Shown here: positions 39,101 to 53,400 of the stretch, piece by piece
Layout of the letters: each line of letters starts with the position of its first letter
How positions within the stretch are numbered: the first letter of the stretch is position 1
NCBI GenBank assembly: GCA_019843655.1
Contig: JACDQD010000004.1
Location: 14,756,001 to 14,820,000 of the forward strand
Length of the DNA: 64,000 nt
DNA from: Lethocerus indicus
Lineage: Eukaryota > Arthropoda > Insecta > Hemiptera > Belostomatidae
Reading direction: 5' to 3'
Notes under the pieces: model-generated
What the model saw: only the letters and a program-made list of their open reading frames with translations
The model's database searches: none
What the model was told of the DNA's origin: nothing
Position numbers and translations under genes: made by a program

Positions 39101-42100
39101 TTTTTCATTGCCACATCTGCTCTCTTCAAAACGTTGAGGCTCAAGGATCAAAAAACAAATGTCAGATACAAGAGGCCGCCCGCATTGTTTTAATAAAGTG
39201 GGGCTGAATTTATTAGTTTAATAAGTGTGAGGGGATAATCAGAAGTTGAGTTCCGAAAATAGGGGCCCAAATTGTGGACTCTGCACGTGTCGATACTCTG
39301 CCTACATTTATTTAGGGCCTTATTTCGTCTTCGCTACGTTTATTTGGATTGGCCCATAAGTTTTTTTATTGTACATGAGAGCGCCTAAAGTGCGAAACGG
39401 ATCAATATTCAATTTTTATTTAATAAACCTTTTCATTTTAATGTGTCACATGCAGTTTATTATTTGTTATATTAATCTTAATAATTTACGACCCTCACTT
39501 TTGTTCACGTATGATGTGTACCAGTGATATGACGTTTATATTGAAAATTCTTGTTGAGTCGAAGCCGAATTTTTCTCTCGCCCGGCAGTGAACGGTATGC
39601 AAAGCATTTGCTTGCATTGTTACGCAAGCCCTATGAAACGGGGCTTCTACGGCGCATACGCTGTATGACATAACATTCATTTATTTTATAACGCTGTGAC
39701 AACCTTATGACCAGTAATTAGAATTTATGTTTCGATTTTATCGGTTGCTTTTATTATTGCAACAATGTAATTTTACCAGTGCAAATTATATACTTACCAT
39801 TATTATTTATATGTGGCTGTTGATATAGGTATCAGAATTATGTGCTATACTTTGTTTGTGATGATGATCTTGAAAATTATAATATTCTTCTATGAAGTAA
39901 TTAATAGCAATGAATAGTAATTAGGGTTTACTGGTCCCATGTTATATCGTGATTTTACAGATTTCATTATCATTCATATTTCGATGTATAGTTCGGAGCA
40001 GTGGTTCGCCCATTCAATGGCGACTGTTACCTTTTCGTCATAATGTGGTCGAAGTTGCCAAGGCATTGGTAACCTTCGTCGAATAAACATACTAGTAAAC
40101 TTCCTTCCCTGAGACCGTGTTTATTTCTGTTATATTTTCGTTGCCAGTGTAAGGACCAGACGTCGACCCTTCGTTTTCGTTTTGATAGTGACCCAATGGA
40201 AGATGGATGGAAATTAGGGTTGATCGCGATGATTGCTGTGAAAGAAAGAAGACTGAGTCACGTTATGATAGGTAGGAATTTTATATTCCTTGAAATGTAA
40301 GAGATATCCAGTGTATTACATAAGGAACTCCAAACAGTAATCTATCATGTCATTGAGTTAACTTTATGAACATTGGTTCAATATGAAGCCGAAACAGAGT
40401 GACCGTTTCAGTTTTGTGTTTCTGAATATCAATGTACTCATGGTAATATGTGTTTCCTCAGGATAATGTCCTCCATAAATTGTAGAAGCCCGCAACTGTC
40501 TGTAGCTCATTAACAGTTTCGAATTGTACTAAACAGCGACAATTGTACTAAAATGACCGCCAGTAAGGTGTCCTTTTCTTCCATTTCATACAGTTCCAAA
40601 TGTGACACCTTGTACGTACTAGCTTCCTTTCTAAAAATTGAAAATCTAGACGTTACTATGTGTAAATATGTATAATCCGAATATAAAAGTGGCATTTAAT
40701 TTGTACAAACCTAATGCTGTTATTCACGTTGCCGTATATATATTTTTTATTTTCTTAGATTGATTAGAAAAAGAATTAGCGACGGACCAACTACATACCT
40801 AATAATCAGTAGTCTTGTAATTAATGGCGTTCTCAACTCTCGAAGACTAACGTCCCTTAAGTGTAGACACTAATTAGCGTCGAAGCATTGGTAATGCTTC
40901 TAAAAATTGAGATGTATTCAGACAACCTGTCAGCTGAAATCTACCCTTAGCGTTTAGTACTGTGTAAAGACAACGGCTTTATTTTATGTTGTTAACAGGG
41001 TTTGTGCCGTGTTGTATTCAATGTATTGTGTCTAAGCAGGGTGAAATCTTTGTTGTATTGCTTATTGAGGTATTGTTGGGTGTTACTCCCTTCTGGACAT
41101 TCTCTTTTCTTCTACGGTCTGTGTTTCCCGGGGGTACTTCTTTGTTCTCTACAATGAGATAAAATCTCGGCCACCGTCTGGAGGGTTGAAAAATTATTTG
41201 GAAAAGGTCTTATATTTAAAAAAATTTAGCTTTATTTCAAAGAGATTTCCTTCGCTTTGTTGAGAATTATAACGAAACCTTAAAGAGTCCCAAGGACTTC
41301 GTTTTTCCCTTAAAAATAAGTATTATCGGTAACAATGAGCTTCCCCTGCAAGAAGGAGCAATATTTTTTAGACAACTAACAACAGTACAAATTCAGGTAT
41401 GATCAGTTCTTTTAACCGAACCGAATTTTCTTTCATCTGACCCTTCTTAAGGGTTTTATTTATTTCAAAATAAATACAGAGAGGTTATAGATCAAAGGTT
41501 ATAGAGATGTCTCGCAGGTACAAAAATGCATTACGGATTTATGAAATATTGAAGCCTTGTTACAGTTTAAAGACGCTCACTGAATCACGTCTATGTTCAG
41601 AAATATGTTTCAGGTGGACAAACATTGAGAAATTAGGATTTATGGCTGTTATAAAATTTGAGTCTTGTTTACTTCCCCTAGGCAGGTACCTTAGGTATTG
41701 TGTGTTATATCTGGCGAAGGCGTTGAACCCACACCCACCCCCACCCACTTTTGACGATCAGGTAGTGTTGCTTACTTACAGTAGCAGTCTTTGATATTTT
41801 CCCACAGGTATATTTAAACTTCTGAGAGACAACGTCTACCATTTAGTGCACCGGTTCTAATAACATACTGCCAATAGAAAACAGCTCGACCGTTTCTCTT
41901 CCGACTGAAATTCGTGTCTCCCATTGACCGGTCCACATTTGTGAGAAGATATGTTGCTTTTTGCAGAATGTTCTGCAGTTTTCACATTAAATAATGCCTA
42001 GAGAAAAACAATTATGTTGCAGCAAATACTCTCAGCATAATCATTTCAGAAACAGAACCAGTTTTCGGTACAAACACATGAGAATGTTTGTGTTTATCAA

Positions 42101-45100
42101 AGGTTAAAGGAAGCAGAAATCCCTGTTTGCTTTGTTACAAGCATTATGAATCGTATGATATCGTCATGAGCGAGCAGTTATGGTAAATTCACCCAGCCTA
42201 GAGTAATCCCCAAATACATTATTTGGTTGTCCTGAACAGTAGTTATCAATGTCGAGTGAACAAGATTGTAACGGATTCTTTGAATACATTACAATATTTT
42301 TACAATTATATTACCTGTGTTTTGTGTCGGTTAATTCTAAATTCCATTGTTAGAATTACTTTAATAATTTTTTAATAGGTTATTGTCCACACTGCCGCAT
42401 ACATTTTTTATGTTAAGTAATGCCTGTTTTTTTTTTTTTTGGTTATTTAGTCCTATTGTCCGTCAATAGGGAGCTTCATTATTACGAATGTCGGCCTAGA
42501 AACGTCTGCATTTCGAATTTCCTTTTTTGTAGCCTATAGATACAGAGGGAATATTGTGAGCAAGATCGATGAGAATTGTTTAGTCATTCATTTATCTCAA
42601 TGTTTTTATCCTATTCTAGCATCCCATGTATGCACTAAATTCGCAGTGGAGCATGTCTGCGCCTGCTCTGCTTGTGTCCGCCACTAGTCTTCGCGACAGT
42701 CGCGGTTTATAGATCTCTCCTCATTCCCTTCGTTCCTCTTTCCAATGACCTTATATTGTTTTCTTCTCCGTTTTAAATGCTTCTGCATCTCATGATAGTA
42801 AAATAACATTCTGATGAGTGGACGAAACTCGTTGCCCACCGATGGTGACAGTGGCACGAAGGCGGGCATCCTTTATTTATTGTAACGCGAACCAGCTAGG
42901 CAGATAAATAGCGGTCGGAGCAGTGATTCGTTTCGGACGTTCAAATGGACGGCACGTAGGGCCGGTTCAAAGGACAGATCGAAAACCGAATGGCAAGCCC
43001 TTTTCCACAATGAGCGGCCTACTAACCGAGCGTGGGCCGTGTCTACCTTTCTTGTAACTGACCATGGCGTTCCGGCAGACCTCGCTGTACGCGGTATACC
43101 TCCTACGTAGAATGGGCCCAAAAAACATTACAAAACGTTGCGCAATTGTATATGTAACGTATTCCGATTTATCGACAATACGTGCAGAGATAAATCCGAG
43201 GATTGCTACCAATTCGATGAGTCGTTGGATTAAAGCATTCGCGGCTATTGTTAGTGTGAATAATGTATCAAAATAGAGATCACTTTATAACAGTGTTACA
43301 CACAAGGACGTAACGTGTAGAGTAGGAGACGATGTAATAAGTGGCCTCTAGAATATCTGTATTAAAATATCACCTGACTTGATCGTGCATGTCAAAAAGT
43401 CAGTTCTTCTGAAATAAAAATATCCCAGATTCGATCTGTACGACAAGCAAATTTATGGAGGTGCAAATTATCATCCGTGCTTTTTGTCCCTTTTGAGGAT
43501 AATTGTTATAAATATAAGCGACAATTCTTATATCTAAGTAGAACAGGGCCGGTTAATTTATGCGAGATGAATCCAAAAAGAGAATTAAAAGGATGGTCCG
43601 TAAGAGGCGGTGGCGACTGAATTGACGATGGTGTGGATGGGGTTAGGTTCCTTGGAGACGGGGTCGGAGTGACCTGTCGATGGGATGAGGGGGCGGCGGG
43701 TTGACCTAGCAACAGGGGTTCGCTCCACTCGGATATCGACTCGTGTCCGTATATTCCCTCTCTCAGGTCCCGCCCCCGGACCCTTCCACTCACTGTTCCA
43801 CCCCTCGGTAAAAGCTGATTAACTTTTTCTTCGATATTCCTCCTTTGTCTGGGTCCCAGCCGCTCGGACTCCTGGAATACCAGTCAGCGCCCAGTCTAAC
43901 CCCCACCCCCTCCCTGACTTATGCGAACAAGAAGAACTGGGATTTCCAATTTCATTTCATTCTTCGCTCAATTCCTATTCGCCAAACTGAAAGATCGGTA
44001 GATATATTCAGCGTGTCGTTCTCGTTATTACCTCATTTATTTTTCCCTGCTGTAGGCCCGAAATGATAGCATTGTTTGAATACAAATTGCTAAGATAATA
44101 GTATTGCCGGTTGATTTTGAGTTCGGTTATTGGAAATTTGCGATTCGTTACGTTGTCTAGATCTCAATTTGTCTACAGCTACAGTAATATCAGTATACTA
44201 ATTTGATTATATTCTAAATAATAGTAACTTAGAGCTGCAAATGCGTTATCAAAGTCTACGTTGTTAGAAGTAGGAATATGGATATGATATATGAGCAAAA
44301 AGTATTTTTATATACTGCTGTAATACGGAATTACGGCACAATCAACTTATTAGGTGAAGCAGTGCGGGGAAGGTGCTGCACATAACATGTTCTCCTCGAG
44401 TAATCATATCACATTCGTATTTGCGTGGTACGTAGAAAGTAAAAATGTATTTATCTTTTTACATAAAAGGGGGTCCTGGAGCGGCCTCGAACCAGTGGTA
44501 TCGTGCTCGTTCCGCTCTGTTAAATGTTCTAATTTTCCAGCGCATCTTTCATAAATGCTGAGCGTTCACGGTTTTAGGTGGGGTTATCCTAGCCTTATTA
44601 ATCTACCCATGTGAACCTTTCAGGAATCGTTAGGTTTAATATTTACACTCAACTGAATTCTTATTACTGTAATGAGGTTTTGCCTCTTAAATTAACACGA
44701 ATGATTTGTCGATATACTTTTTTCTATAGCTAATTTACTTTCTCACTGTCCCAGGTGTTATTTATTCTATTATTACTTTTTCCTTTTAAGTATAAATGTT
44801 ATTTAAAGGTGTCGTAAACACGAGGAACGGTTTTATTTAATAATACATTCTATGGTTCCTATTCTTACTTACATAGAAGGAACAGGGAAAGTATAAGTCC
44901 CAATAGGATTAGAGAGTGAAGGATAAAATAGTAAAGTGAAGATCTTAGAAGTTAAAGTAGATATCGTTGGCGATAATAATTAACGAAATCATTCTTCCCA
45001 AGTGGGACAGATAATGCGATTATATATATGTTTTCAGGAGCGGTGAAAGTCGTGCGATGTGAGGCAAAATATGTGGGTCATTAATTCGTCGATGTACCAA

Positions 45101-47376
45101 TGCCGGTGATAATATAGGAGGGTAATAGGCCTCAATAACTTTCCTAATTAGTCTGGCCTTCATCATCGCCAATTTCGTCCTCTCCCTCCTACCATTTTTC
45201 CCTTGTCGGAACCAACCTTTGAGAAAATACGGAGCCGCCCGCTCTCATTAAGGCGTCGGCGCAGACGATTTAATATTAATCCGTTCTTTTCTCGATTTTT
45301 CACCAGTGTTGACTTTATCTAATTATAAAGGTGCACTGGTATACTTCTTCCCACGGAGAGAAAACTCTGAAAATGGCTGAGATCTTCCGGTGGATTATGA
45401 TTAAAAGCTTTTGTTCTTCTATGTTGTTACAGATTTATTTTTCTAAGTAAATCACTAACAGGCTTGTTGGTTTATTTAATAATTGGGCAACTTCTGGCAA
45501 TATTCTTCTTAGGCCTTAAAATTCGATACACCCCTTGACTCTACGTAACTCCTATTATTAGGACATTATAAGTTGTCACTTTATTCTTCCTATCTTGTTC
45601 AGTTTGGAATATCTATTAGTCTCATCGCAATTTTTTTTTCATTTCAAAAACTTGCCAGCGATCCCAAATGTAATTGGTGAAATCTACTTTTAGGAAATCA
45701 ATTAATTAAAACTATAATCGAGTCATAAACCTGTCTAATGGGGTAACTCTAATCAACAAGTTGACAACGAATAATTTGTCATTCAAACAGATCAAGAATA
45801 ATGGTGGTCAAGCGGTCAACTAATCATATTCAATCCATTGTAAAATCTTATACTTTTATAAAAATCACATTTTCGACATTTATGTCGCTCAGAAATGGAA
45901 ACGGTTGACAGAATTGTACTTGTACCGTTGGACAGACTTGACAGACTATAACGTTGGCCTATTTTCAGTGAAAGGATTACCCGCCCTTCCTAACTGTTCG
46001 CAACCCTGTACACCATTCAGAACAACACTGTTCAATGACCCGTTTACCCTGGTGAAACGAACTGAATGAACATTGAACACGAAACATTCCCGAGTTGAAA
46101 CCTTTCAGTCGTATATAGCCAGTGATTGTAGATCGGATTTATTTTTACAAACTTTATTAGTGAGTGTTCTACAGGTAAGGTCCACACCACCTGAAGTACA
46201 CGTGTTTCATCGGCCTTTTTAAAAACTAACGCCAATTTATTTCTGAAGTAAAATACCGAAAATTGCAGGGAGAAAAATTTATTTTCATCAAGGCCTAATT
46301 TGGCATTTGGGCTAATTCAGGTGCCATTCAGGAATCGTACTGCTGATAATGTAGTTTTACCCGGTTACCGAAGCCTAATTTCGTCTGATTTATGTGCCAA
46401 ACACCGATTATGTGCGCAATTATAAATAATTTTAAAACGAACAGCAGCCTTCGAGGGGTTGCTTTGCTCAGAAACGAGAATGGACTAACTAAAAAAAACT
46501 AAAACTGTCACCTTGGAAGGGGTGATTCTGAAACCGTTGCCAACCCTTGCGAAAGGCAGTTGTTAGGGGGATGAAATAATGTGATGGAAGTAGGACGGGG
46601 CCGGTGGGGCACACGCCCAGCGTCGCTCTTTTGTCGACCCCACTCGAGAAACGGCCCTTTATGCGGCACCTCGCCAGTGTCCCCCTAATAGCCCTCACAT
46701 CAGTCCCAGACCACAGCCCTTCAACCTGAAAACCGCTCTCCTCCTGTCTTTCATGTACCCTCACGCCCGGCGCCTACTCCCCCGCCGATTCATTCTCGGA
46801 GGTTGGCTCTCTTCAACACTGCGAAGGGTTTTCCTTTCTCTCAGAGGCCCAGAACTTCCCGCCAGTTCGGTGCAATTGAGCACCCAATCAAATTTCTACC
46901 GGTCGGTGAACAAAATGTACAGCAACAATACCGTCAAAGACCATTGAACTATTTAACATAAAATTTATATTTTCATTTTTTCCCTACCTTAAACTTACTT
47001 ACAAGGAGCAATTCACTCCTATTTATGATTATTGGATGCACTGTGAAAAAAATAAGCAAATGTTGGTTTGGAGTACGCTAGGTCGATTTCCCCTTTTCGT
47101 CGTCAGTAACATCATATTTCAACTTTCGTCAATATTCTTTTTATGTTAACTGCAAGTATTATATAAATGTAACAATTCGTGATTGCATTTTACTTTTCAT
47201 GTTTGTATGGACGAACAACTATTTGGCACTTCAAATTTCTTGTAGATTATGTAGAGTCATCCGTTATTTTACAAGGCGACAATAAAACGAATACTGTCCC
47301 TTGGAACGTCTCTTGGTGATTTGGGATTGACGTCAATGATAGTATTTTCTTAGAACCATTGTTTCATCGCAATGAA

Positions 47377-47382
<6 letters not shown>
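33191..47382. other. Gene-free stretch with scattered GC-rich patches
   Basis: No exon with family resemblance was found. GC- and CpG-rich patches occur at about 34740-35330, 35870-36010, 43590-43940 and 46550-46880, separated by AT-rich sequence with many TAAT-type motifs. A near-perfect CACCC array (ACCCACACCCACCCCCACCCA) lies near 41728-41748. CGTGGGAA is on the minus strand at 45348-45355, and a CRE palindrome TGACGTCA is at 47328-47335. The patches resemble candidate regulatory elements in base composition only. Confidence 0.4.
44470..44575 (-). repeat. Possible tRNA-derived SINE relic (Pol III B-box)
   Basis: The minus strand carries an exact Pol III B-box consensus (GGTTCGAGGCC, near 44480-44490). 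About 29 nt upstream there is an A-box-like TAACAGAGCGG with one mismatch. The spacing is shorter than in a tRNA and no cloverleaf with paired acceptor arms can be folded by eye, so this is at best a decayed SINE head or chance. Confidence 0.2.

Positions 47383-47426
<44 letters not shown>
47383..47426. repeat. (GA)n microsatellite
   Basis: About 22 uninterrupted GA dinucleotides are present. GAGAG arrays can recruit GAGA-factor-like proteins in insects, but the run is also what simple slippage produces. An open frame through it (Arg-Glu repeats) is an artefact. Confidence 0.97.
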
Positions 47427-47427
<1 letters not shown>

Positions 47428-50400
47428 CACGTGTCTCTATATACACGTTGAATTTCCTCTGTCCAGATTTTGCATATTAACCAATTATCCCTCGTGTAAA
47501 TTGGTATCTCCCACCACCGTTAGATCTAATCAACATTTCCTTTACGTTCTGCCGGCACGTCAGACATTGTTACAATTTCCATGTGCTTATAATTCTTATG
47601 GTCGCCGCGTCGTTAGATCATGATGCATTTTGCTATAAAATTTATCCTGCGTTATTGTATTAATTTCAAGGCCTATAACTAACGTGCCGACGTTTAATGT
47701 TTTATTAAATTAAATTATCCTCGTTAGTTTTAATTCCGTCTTTATTGTTTTTTGGGGCCAGTTGACCTTGTCGTCTTGGGGAGGCTACCTATTGGCAGTT
47801 AAGGACGAAGAAGTTGGCCTGGGATAGTTTTAGCGCCGGTATTCTAAAAATGGCAACGCATTGTGAAAGACGTTGAGAATCGCTAATTTAAACCCATGTC
47901 CATGCCGTCACTCATTATTTAAACCCAACACCGGCATTGTTGCCAAGAGGGTGGTGTATCACGTCTGCCGTACACTTACCTGTGTGGCTCACGGGTAATG
48001 TTCGAAACTAGTGGTACTGGGGCTCCAACAGTCCAACTCCCTTTAATCCAGTTTTAATTCTTTATCCTCAGAGCTATATGTTGGATTTAGATTTCTAAAT
48101 TGTGAGTACTCAATTTGTACATCTCCTTAGTTGGTCAGCAAACTTCATATTATAATTTAAATGTACTAGATTAAAAGTGTATTCTGGCTGTTGTTTTAAC
48201 CGATGGCCGATGCATAACCATTCTTTCGAAATTATATATGACGTTTATACTGGGTATATCTGTAAGTAACTACTTGTAAAACAAGCTAAACTCCGATTTT
48301 ACTCTATTTTGGGCGCTTAATTCAAGCCCCGCGCTATATTAACTACTCCAGTTTCTGTTGACTCGGCCATCTGCCTAAAATAAGCTTTCGTGATTCAGGC
48401 TCAAATGGCAAACGGTTTTTAGGTTAAGGGCCCTCACTTCCTTCAACCCTCTACGCCCCATTGGGGAAAGCTCGTATCTCGCGAAATGAATCTCGCTTAC
48501 TGAATCAAACTTACTCCCGGAAGATTTATAAATCTGATTCGCGATAGTTTCACTGGGACCATTTAAATAGAATACTAAGTTTATATATACTTTTTTATTT
48601 ACATTTAGTGTATACATAGGGATTTATTCTGTCTCATTTCTCGCTACACTCTTACACCTTTTGTGGCTTTTGGGAAACATAAATTTGTATTTCGTCTAAC
48701 TAAATTATTTCATGTATTTAAAATCGCCTCTCCCACAATTGAAATTAGTATTCCTTGGTATAGTAAAAGTAGATAATATTATAGTATTTTTATTCATGTT
48801 TAACATAATATATATGTACTAGTAGAAAATCGGTAGGCTCGATTGCTGCAAACATTCACTAAATTAATCCCTGGAACAAGCTGTTACATTGAGTTCCGGG
48901 GTACTTTTAAAAAAAAATTCCAACTGTATAAGATATTAAAAGGACATCGGCCTTAGAATAATTTTTAGTAATTTCACTTATTCTTCAAAGATTTTACCGT
49001 GATAGCCCATCGTGTTAAATTAATGACAATGAGAATCCAAACATTTTAGATAATTGACAATAATACTGGGACTGGGAAGAAGCTTGTCAGTTCGCTACAG
49101 TTCAGTGCCCCGTCTTTAATACTGTCACTTACGCGGAGAAACCTGTAGAAGGTTAGGTGGAATTTGAGTTTTAATGTTGTTAAACCGACTAATTACTTTT
49201 ATCTTTTATATCCTTAAGGCTCAAAGTTTCGTAAAATTATGGAAACAGGAATATATAATGGTACATTTTGCTCAGAACATTATTTCATTGTTTTATCTTC
49301 CAATCTATAATATTTAATTATTAATGTCTAAATCTAACAAAAACTGTTAATAGTTTAGTTTGATAATATTTGGTAGGTGTGTCTGATCAGTTTATCAGAT
49401 CTTGTAAAATATCTATACGTCTCAGTTTATTTAAGTAAATATTTTTCAGTTTCAAGTTGGAATAATTTAGATTTACATAATTAAGTTAAAAAGGAATGCA
49501 ATATTTAAAATATAAATTCGTGCAGATGATGACGAGAGTTTTAAAGTAAAAGTCGTTTTTGTTCATTTACAAGGGAAAAAAAGTTGAATACCTTTGTACA
49601 TGTTGTGTGATCTTGTTGTTAGGCCTGGTTCGCGTGGCCCCCATTGTGCACAGCTTCTCAGTCCCTTGGTTGCGACCTGCTCCTTCTCCATTTTCACTTG
49701 AGCCGGTTTCGTCTGGAGCATTGTCGGTGGGTGCGGGGGCGGTTAAAAGGCCCGAATCTTGTTGCTAGGTCGGAGGTTATGGCCGTCTAGGGGGAGGGGT
49801 TGGTCAGTTTTAACCGTTTGGCCTTTATGCGGGAAATTCCCAATGGAGATAATGGAAGAGGCATACTTCCGAATAATTCGTATGAGTATTATTAATAAGT
49901 AATTTTAGTGAAAATTATTGTAGTGGATGTATTGTTATACAGTCACAGTTTCGTACCTGTTCACAGTTACCATTTTGACTGTGCCACAGTCATTTACTAC
50001 TGGTGGCACAGAAAATTAAACCAGTGATTCTAGGATTCACAGTGATTCAAGGCAACCATTACCTCAAGGTGGTTGAGACATTGGCGAATTATCGAACCTG
50101 TTGGTAGAAAAATCACAAATCACAAATATATAAGCATGTTAATTATAGGAAGTTCTATTATTAAAGACAATTGAGGCAAAAAAGGTGGAACTGTGTTATC
50201 AGTGTCCGGCTAACGAGGTACAGAAAAGCAGTCTTCAGCAAGGGCGGGTACAAAATACTTATTTGTAAGGTAATAATCGCTGCTACTGTTGTTTCTATTT
50301 AATAGGATTTCAGTTCTTATACTTAGTTGCAATTTCGAGAATTTGATCACTCAACTTCTATTTAAAATACGTTTAACCTATCTGTATATATAGATATTAA

Positions 50401-53400
50401 GGATCAACATTGCCGTACTTATGATGGGTAATATTTTGATGTAGAATTATTGTGTTTGAAATTTTGACGGCATTTAATACTTGTTATATTCATCTGCGAA
50501 ATTTTATCGATAACGCGAAGTGATATTCATACCTACGAAGTGTACCTGGCAACAACTACCTGAGTTTCAGTTCTTTATTTTCCATTAGGTGAAGTTTAAT
50601 GGAAATCTCTAAGGTTCCGCAATAGTCCCCGCTTTAAACGACCCGCTCCCTTCTCCTTCCTCCCCTTTTAAACTCAGCCTTTACCTTTAGATCCTTTGTG
50701 ATGTTTTCCACTGTTCAGAAATACGGAGACCGTTTTCTGTCAGCCATTTCTAAACTGGGCTCAGCTGATTCCCAGGCCTAGGTGCGCCAGAGGTCACCAA
50801 ACTCCAGCAAAATTTCTTGAAGAAAAAACGCCAAGTGCAGGTAACGTCTACAGCTTTCTTTCTTTCGGTCGGTGCGTGGGTCCTACAAACATATTCCTTG
50901 GGTGGAGGGCAACCGGCGTTCTGACCTGATAATTCTTGTTAGAAGTAGTAGTAATCGTTTGTGATTTAAATTTAGTTAGAGTATACATCCAAGTCAGACA
51001 GTTTGTATTCCAGATACAGTAAAGACTGTATTCCAGTTTCTGTCGAACTTTTTTTAACCAGACGTATCATACTGTTGAATCTGCACAAGAAATTAATTTT
51101 TTTCGACATCCTCATTCTTCGTCATTAGGTTTAAATGTAATATACTTATCAAGCCAATATTTATAAATCTCACTTATTTGTTGGCATTCGGTTAAACATT
51201 AAACATACCTAGGGCTTCAGCATAGTGCACATATTTACTCAGATGGAAAGAATTCGGTGTACGTCCGGACTATTACTAATGGAGAACACGAAATCATGAA
51301 TATAAGAAAGCCAGTCATGAACGCACCGTTGGGAGGGGAGTCCAGTGAGCGTACTTTTCACAAACAAGTTTTGTATTCTTATATGTCATAATAATGGTTT
51401 TTGTGAAGGCGACTTAAAACAACCTGTTCTTTCTTTCTGGACCTCCCATCCATTGTGTTTCTATTTCTTCTTTCTGTTTCCATTGTCCGCAGCTCCCCCA
51501 TTATTCATCTGGAAAGGAGGAGTACGTCTCAGCTAGGTCGAGCATTGGGATCTCAGAAATTTCAACTGACTTATGTTTAAGTCCATGACTTAATGTCAGG
51601 ACTAAATGAAGGGACAGAAAATGAAACGTTTCAATAAAAATATACTTTATTTAAGTTCCGTGGATACAACTCTATGCAAGGTGTCTACAGAATGCTTTAA
51701 TGAAATGTTAGTCGGTATTTATTGGTCCCGCTTATTCATTTCAATGGCATATTTGATTGTTAAATTAAAATATCTTTGCCTCCCTTAAATTCCAGACTGG
51801 GATAATATTTTAAACTCGGTTCCGTTTAACTGGAAGAACATCTGCCTCCGTTGGTTACCCATTCGGAATAAATGTCGGAAGAGTTGTTACAGTTTCTTTG
51901 CACGCTCCTCCAGTACGCTTCTGCACTACAGTCCTCCCCCTATCGCTCCCATCGGAATTCACGGTTCGAATGTAAATGGAATCGGCGAATCCGTTAGCCG
52001 GTATTTTCAGAATATCTGGCCGGCTTTCTCCGTTCGGAATTTATATTAACAATAGAGTATTTTTGTTTGCGCTCGCATCGCCATTCTGGCCGATGTGGCC
52101 TTCCGAAACAACTCGGTTTTTTCTCTCGTCCAATTTGTTTCCCGCGTTGACAGTTCATCGAATAAGGCGTACTATTGTCCACAATGTTTTTATGACTAAA
52201 AATTTATATCGCGAGTTCCGTATGAAGCAGTTATTTTATATTAAAGGAATAGTGAAAAAAAATTATCATCCTATGAAGCTAATGTAGTTTTAAAAAGTAA
52301 ATAATTTATTAGTCTTGAATGTTTAATCTGTCATTAATGGATTTTCTTCTGTTCTGTGAATTTTCTTAAGAACTTCATTTATGTTTCGTCATTTATTATA
52401 TGGAATTATTTGGGTTGGAACTATGGCTATGTTCAACATTTTATAACTCTTATTTTGTTCTGTGACAGTGTGCGTGATTTGTGTGGCTGTTAATATGAAT
52501 GTGTTTGCGTGTAAGGTAATGTATGTGCACTATTATTTAAGTATTTCTTAATAATCGTCGATTATTATTTATTCGTTATTTTTGGGTTGTCAACAGGCGA
52601 AATACTAAGTTGTACAGTGTGCAGAATGATTATCAAGAAATATTTCACGGTAGTCAGCCGTGCCGGGGGAACGACCCCAGCATGGAAGAAAAGGTCCTTG
52701 CGCTGTTAATATTCATAATATTTTCAAATTCAAATGACTAACAAGTTACATTATTCATTCACCGCCTCCTTCGGCGCTCATTAGGTTTCACGGAAGAATC
52801 CAATTGTTGTCCTTATATCATTGGCATTACCGTGCCTGTCCCAGGGGTTTTAGTTTGAGTGGTAATTCTGTGTGATAAAAGCCTACTGCTGTGAATCTCG
52901 AAATACTTTTGCCATATAAGTTTCGCGTGTGGAGAAAAATAGGGCATACAAAGTTCTGGCGAACCGGAATAATTAGTTATATTTTAAATATTCAGTTTCT
53001 CTGGCCTACGTTTTTCCATAATCACTGGAACAAAAACATCGTAATGAAAACTCTGTCCGTGGAAATATAATTCGATATAATCCGTTATAATTCCATGGAA
53101 ACAAAATTGCAATTTGCAGATCGGTTGCCGTATGCATAATACGCTTTTATTAGGCCTTTATGTAAGTGCCTTGATACTCAGAATTATTGAATATTTGAAA
53201 AGCTGTTGGTTTCATCATTTAAAGGCTTGGGGCATTAATAAAAAAATGCCAGGATATATTAATTAAGGGGTCTCGTGGTGGTTCAAATACCGTAACGAGC
53301 ATCTGTCTTCCTCCTCATTTAAATATAATTGTTTCATATAACTTGAAGAGTGTGCACTATCTTGGAAAAGGAATAATTAATTAATAGAAGAACGGCAGGA

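Noticed and set aside
40107..40117. Similarity to the 5' end of miR-125 (TCCCTGAGACC)
   Set aside because: Identity ends after the first 11 nt and no complementary arm lies within hairpin distance.
43506..43793. Minus-strand 95-codon Ser/Pro-rich open frame
   Set aside because: It is a low-complexity product of a GC-rich block, with no domain and no splice-site or start context supporting a gene.
47372..47623. Open frame beginning with Arg-Glu repeats
   Set aside because: It is a by-product of the (GA)n microsatellite.
49117..49127. Similarity to the miR-8 / miR-200 seed (TAATACTGTCA)
   Set aside because: The rest of the mature sequence does not match and no pairing 5' arm is seen upstream.
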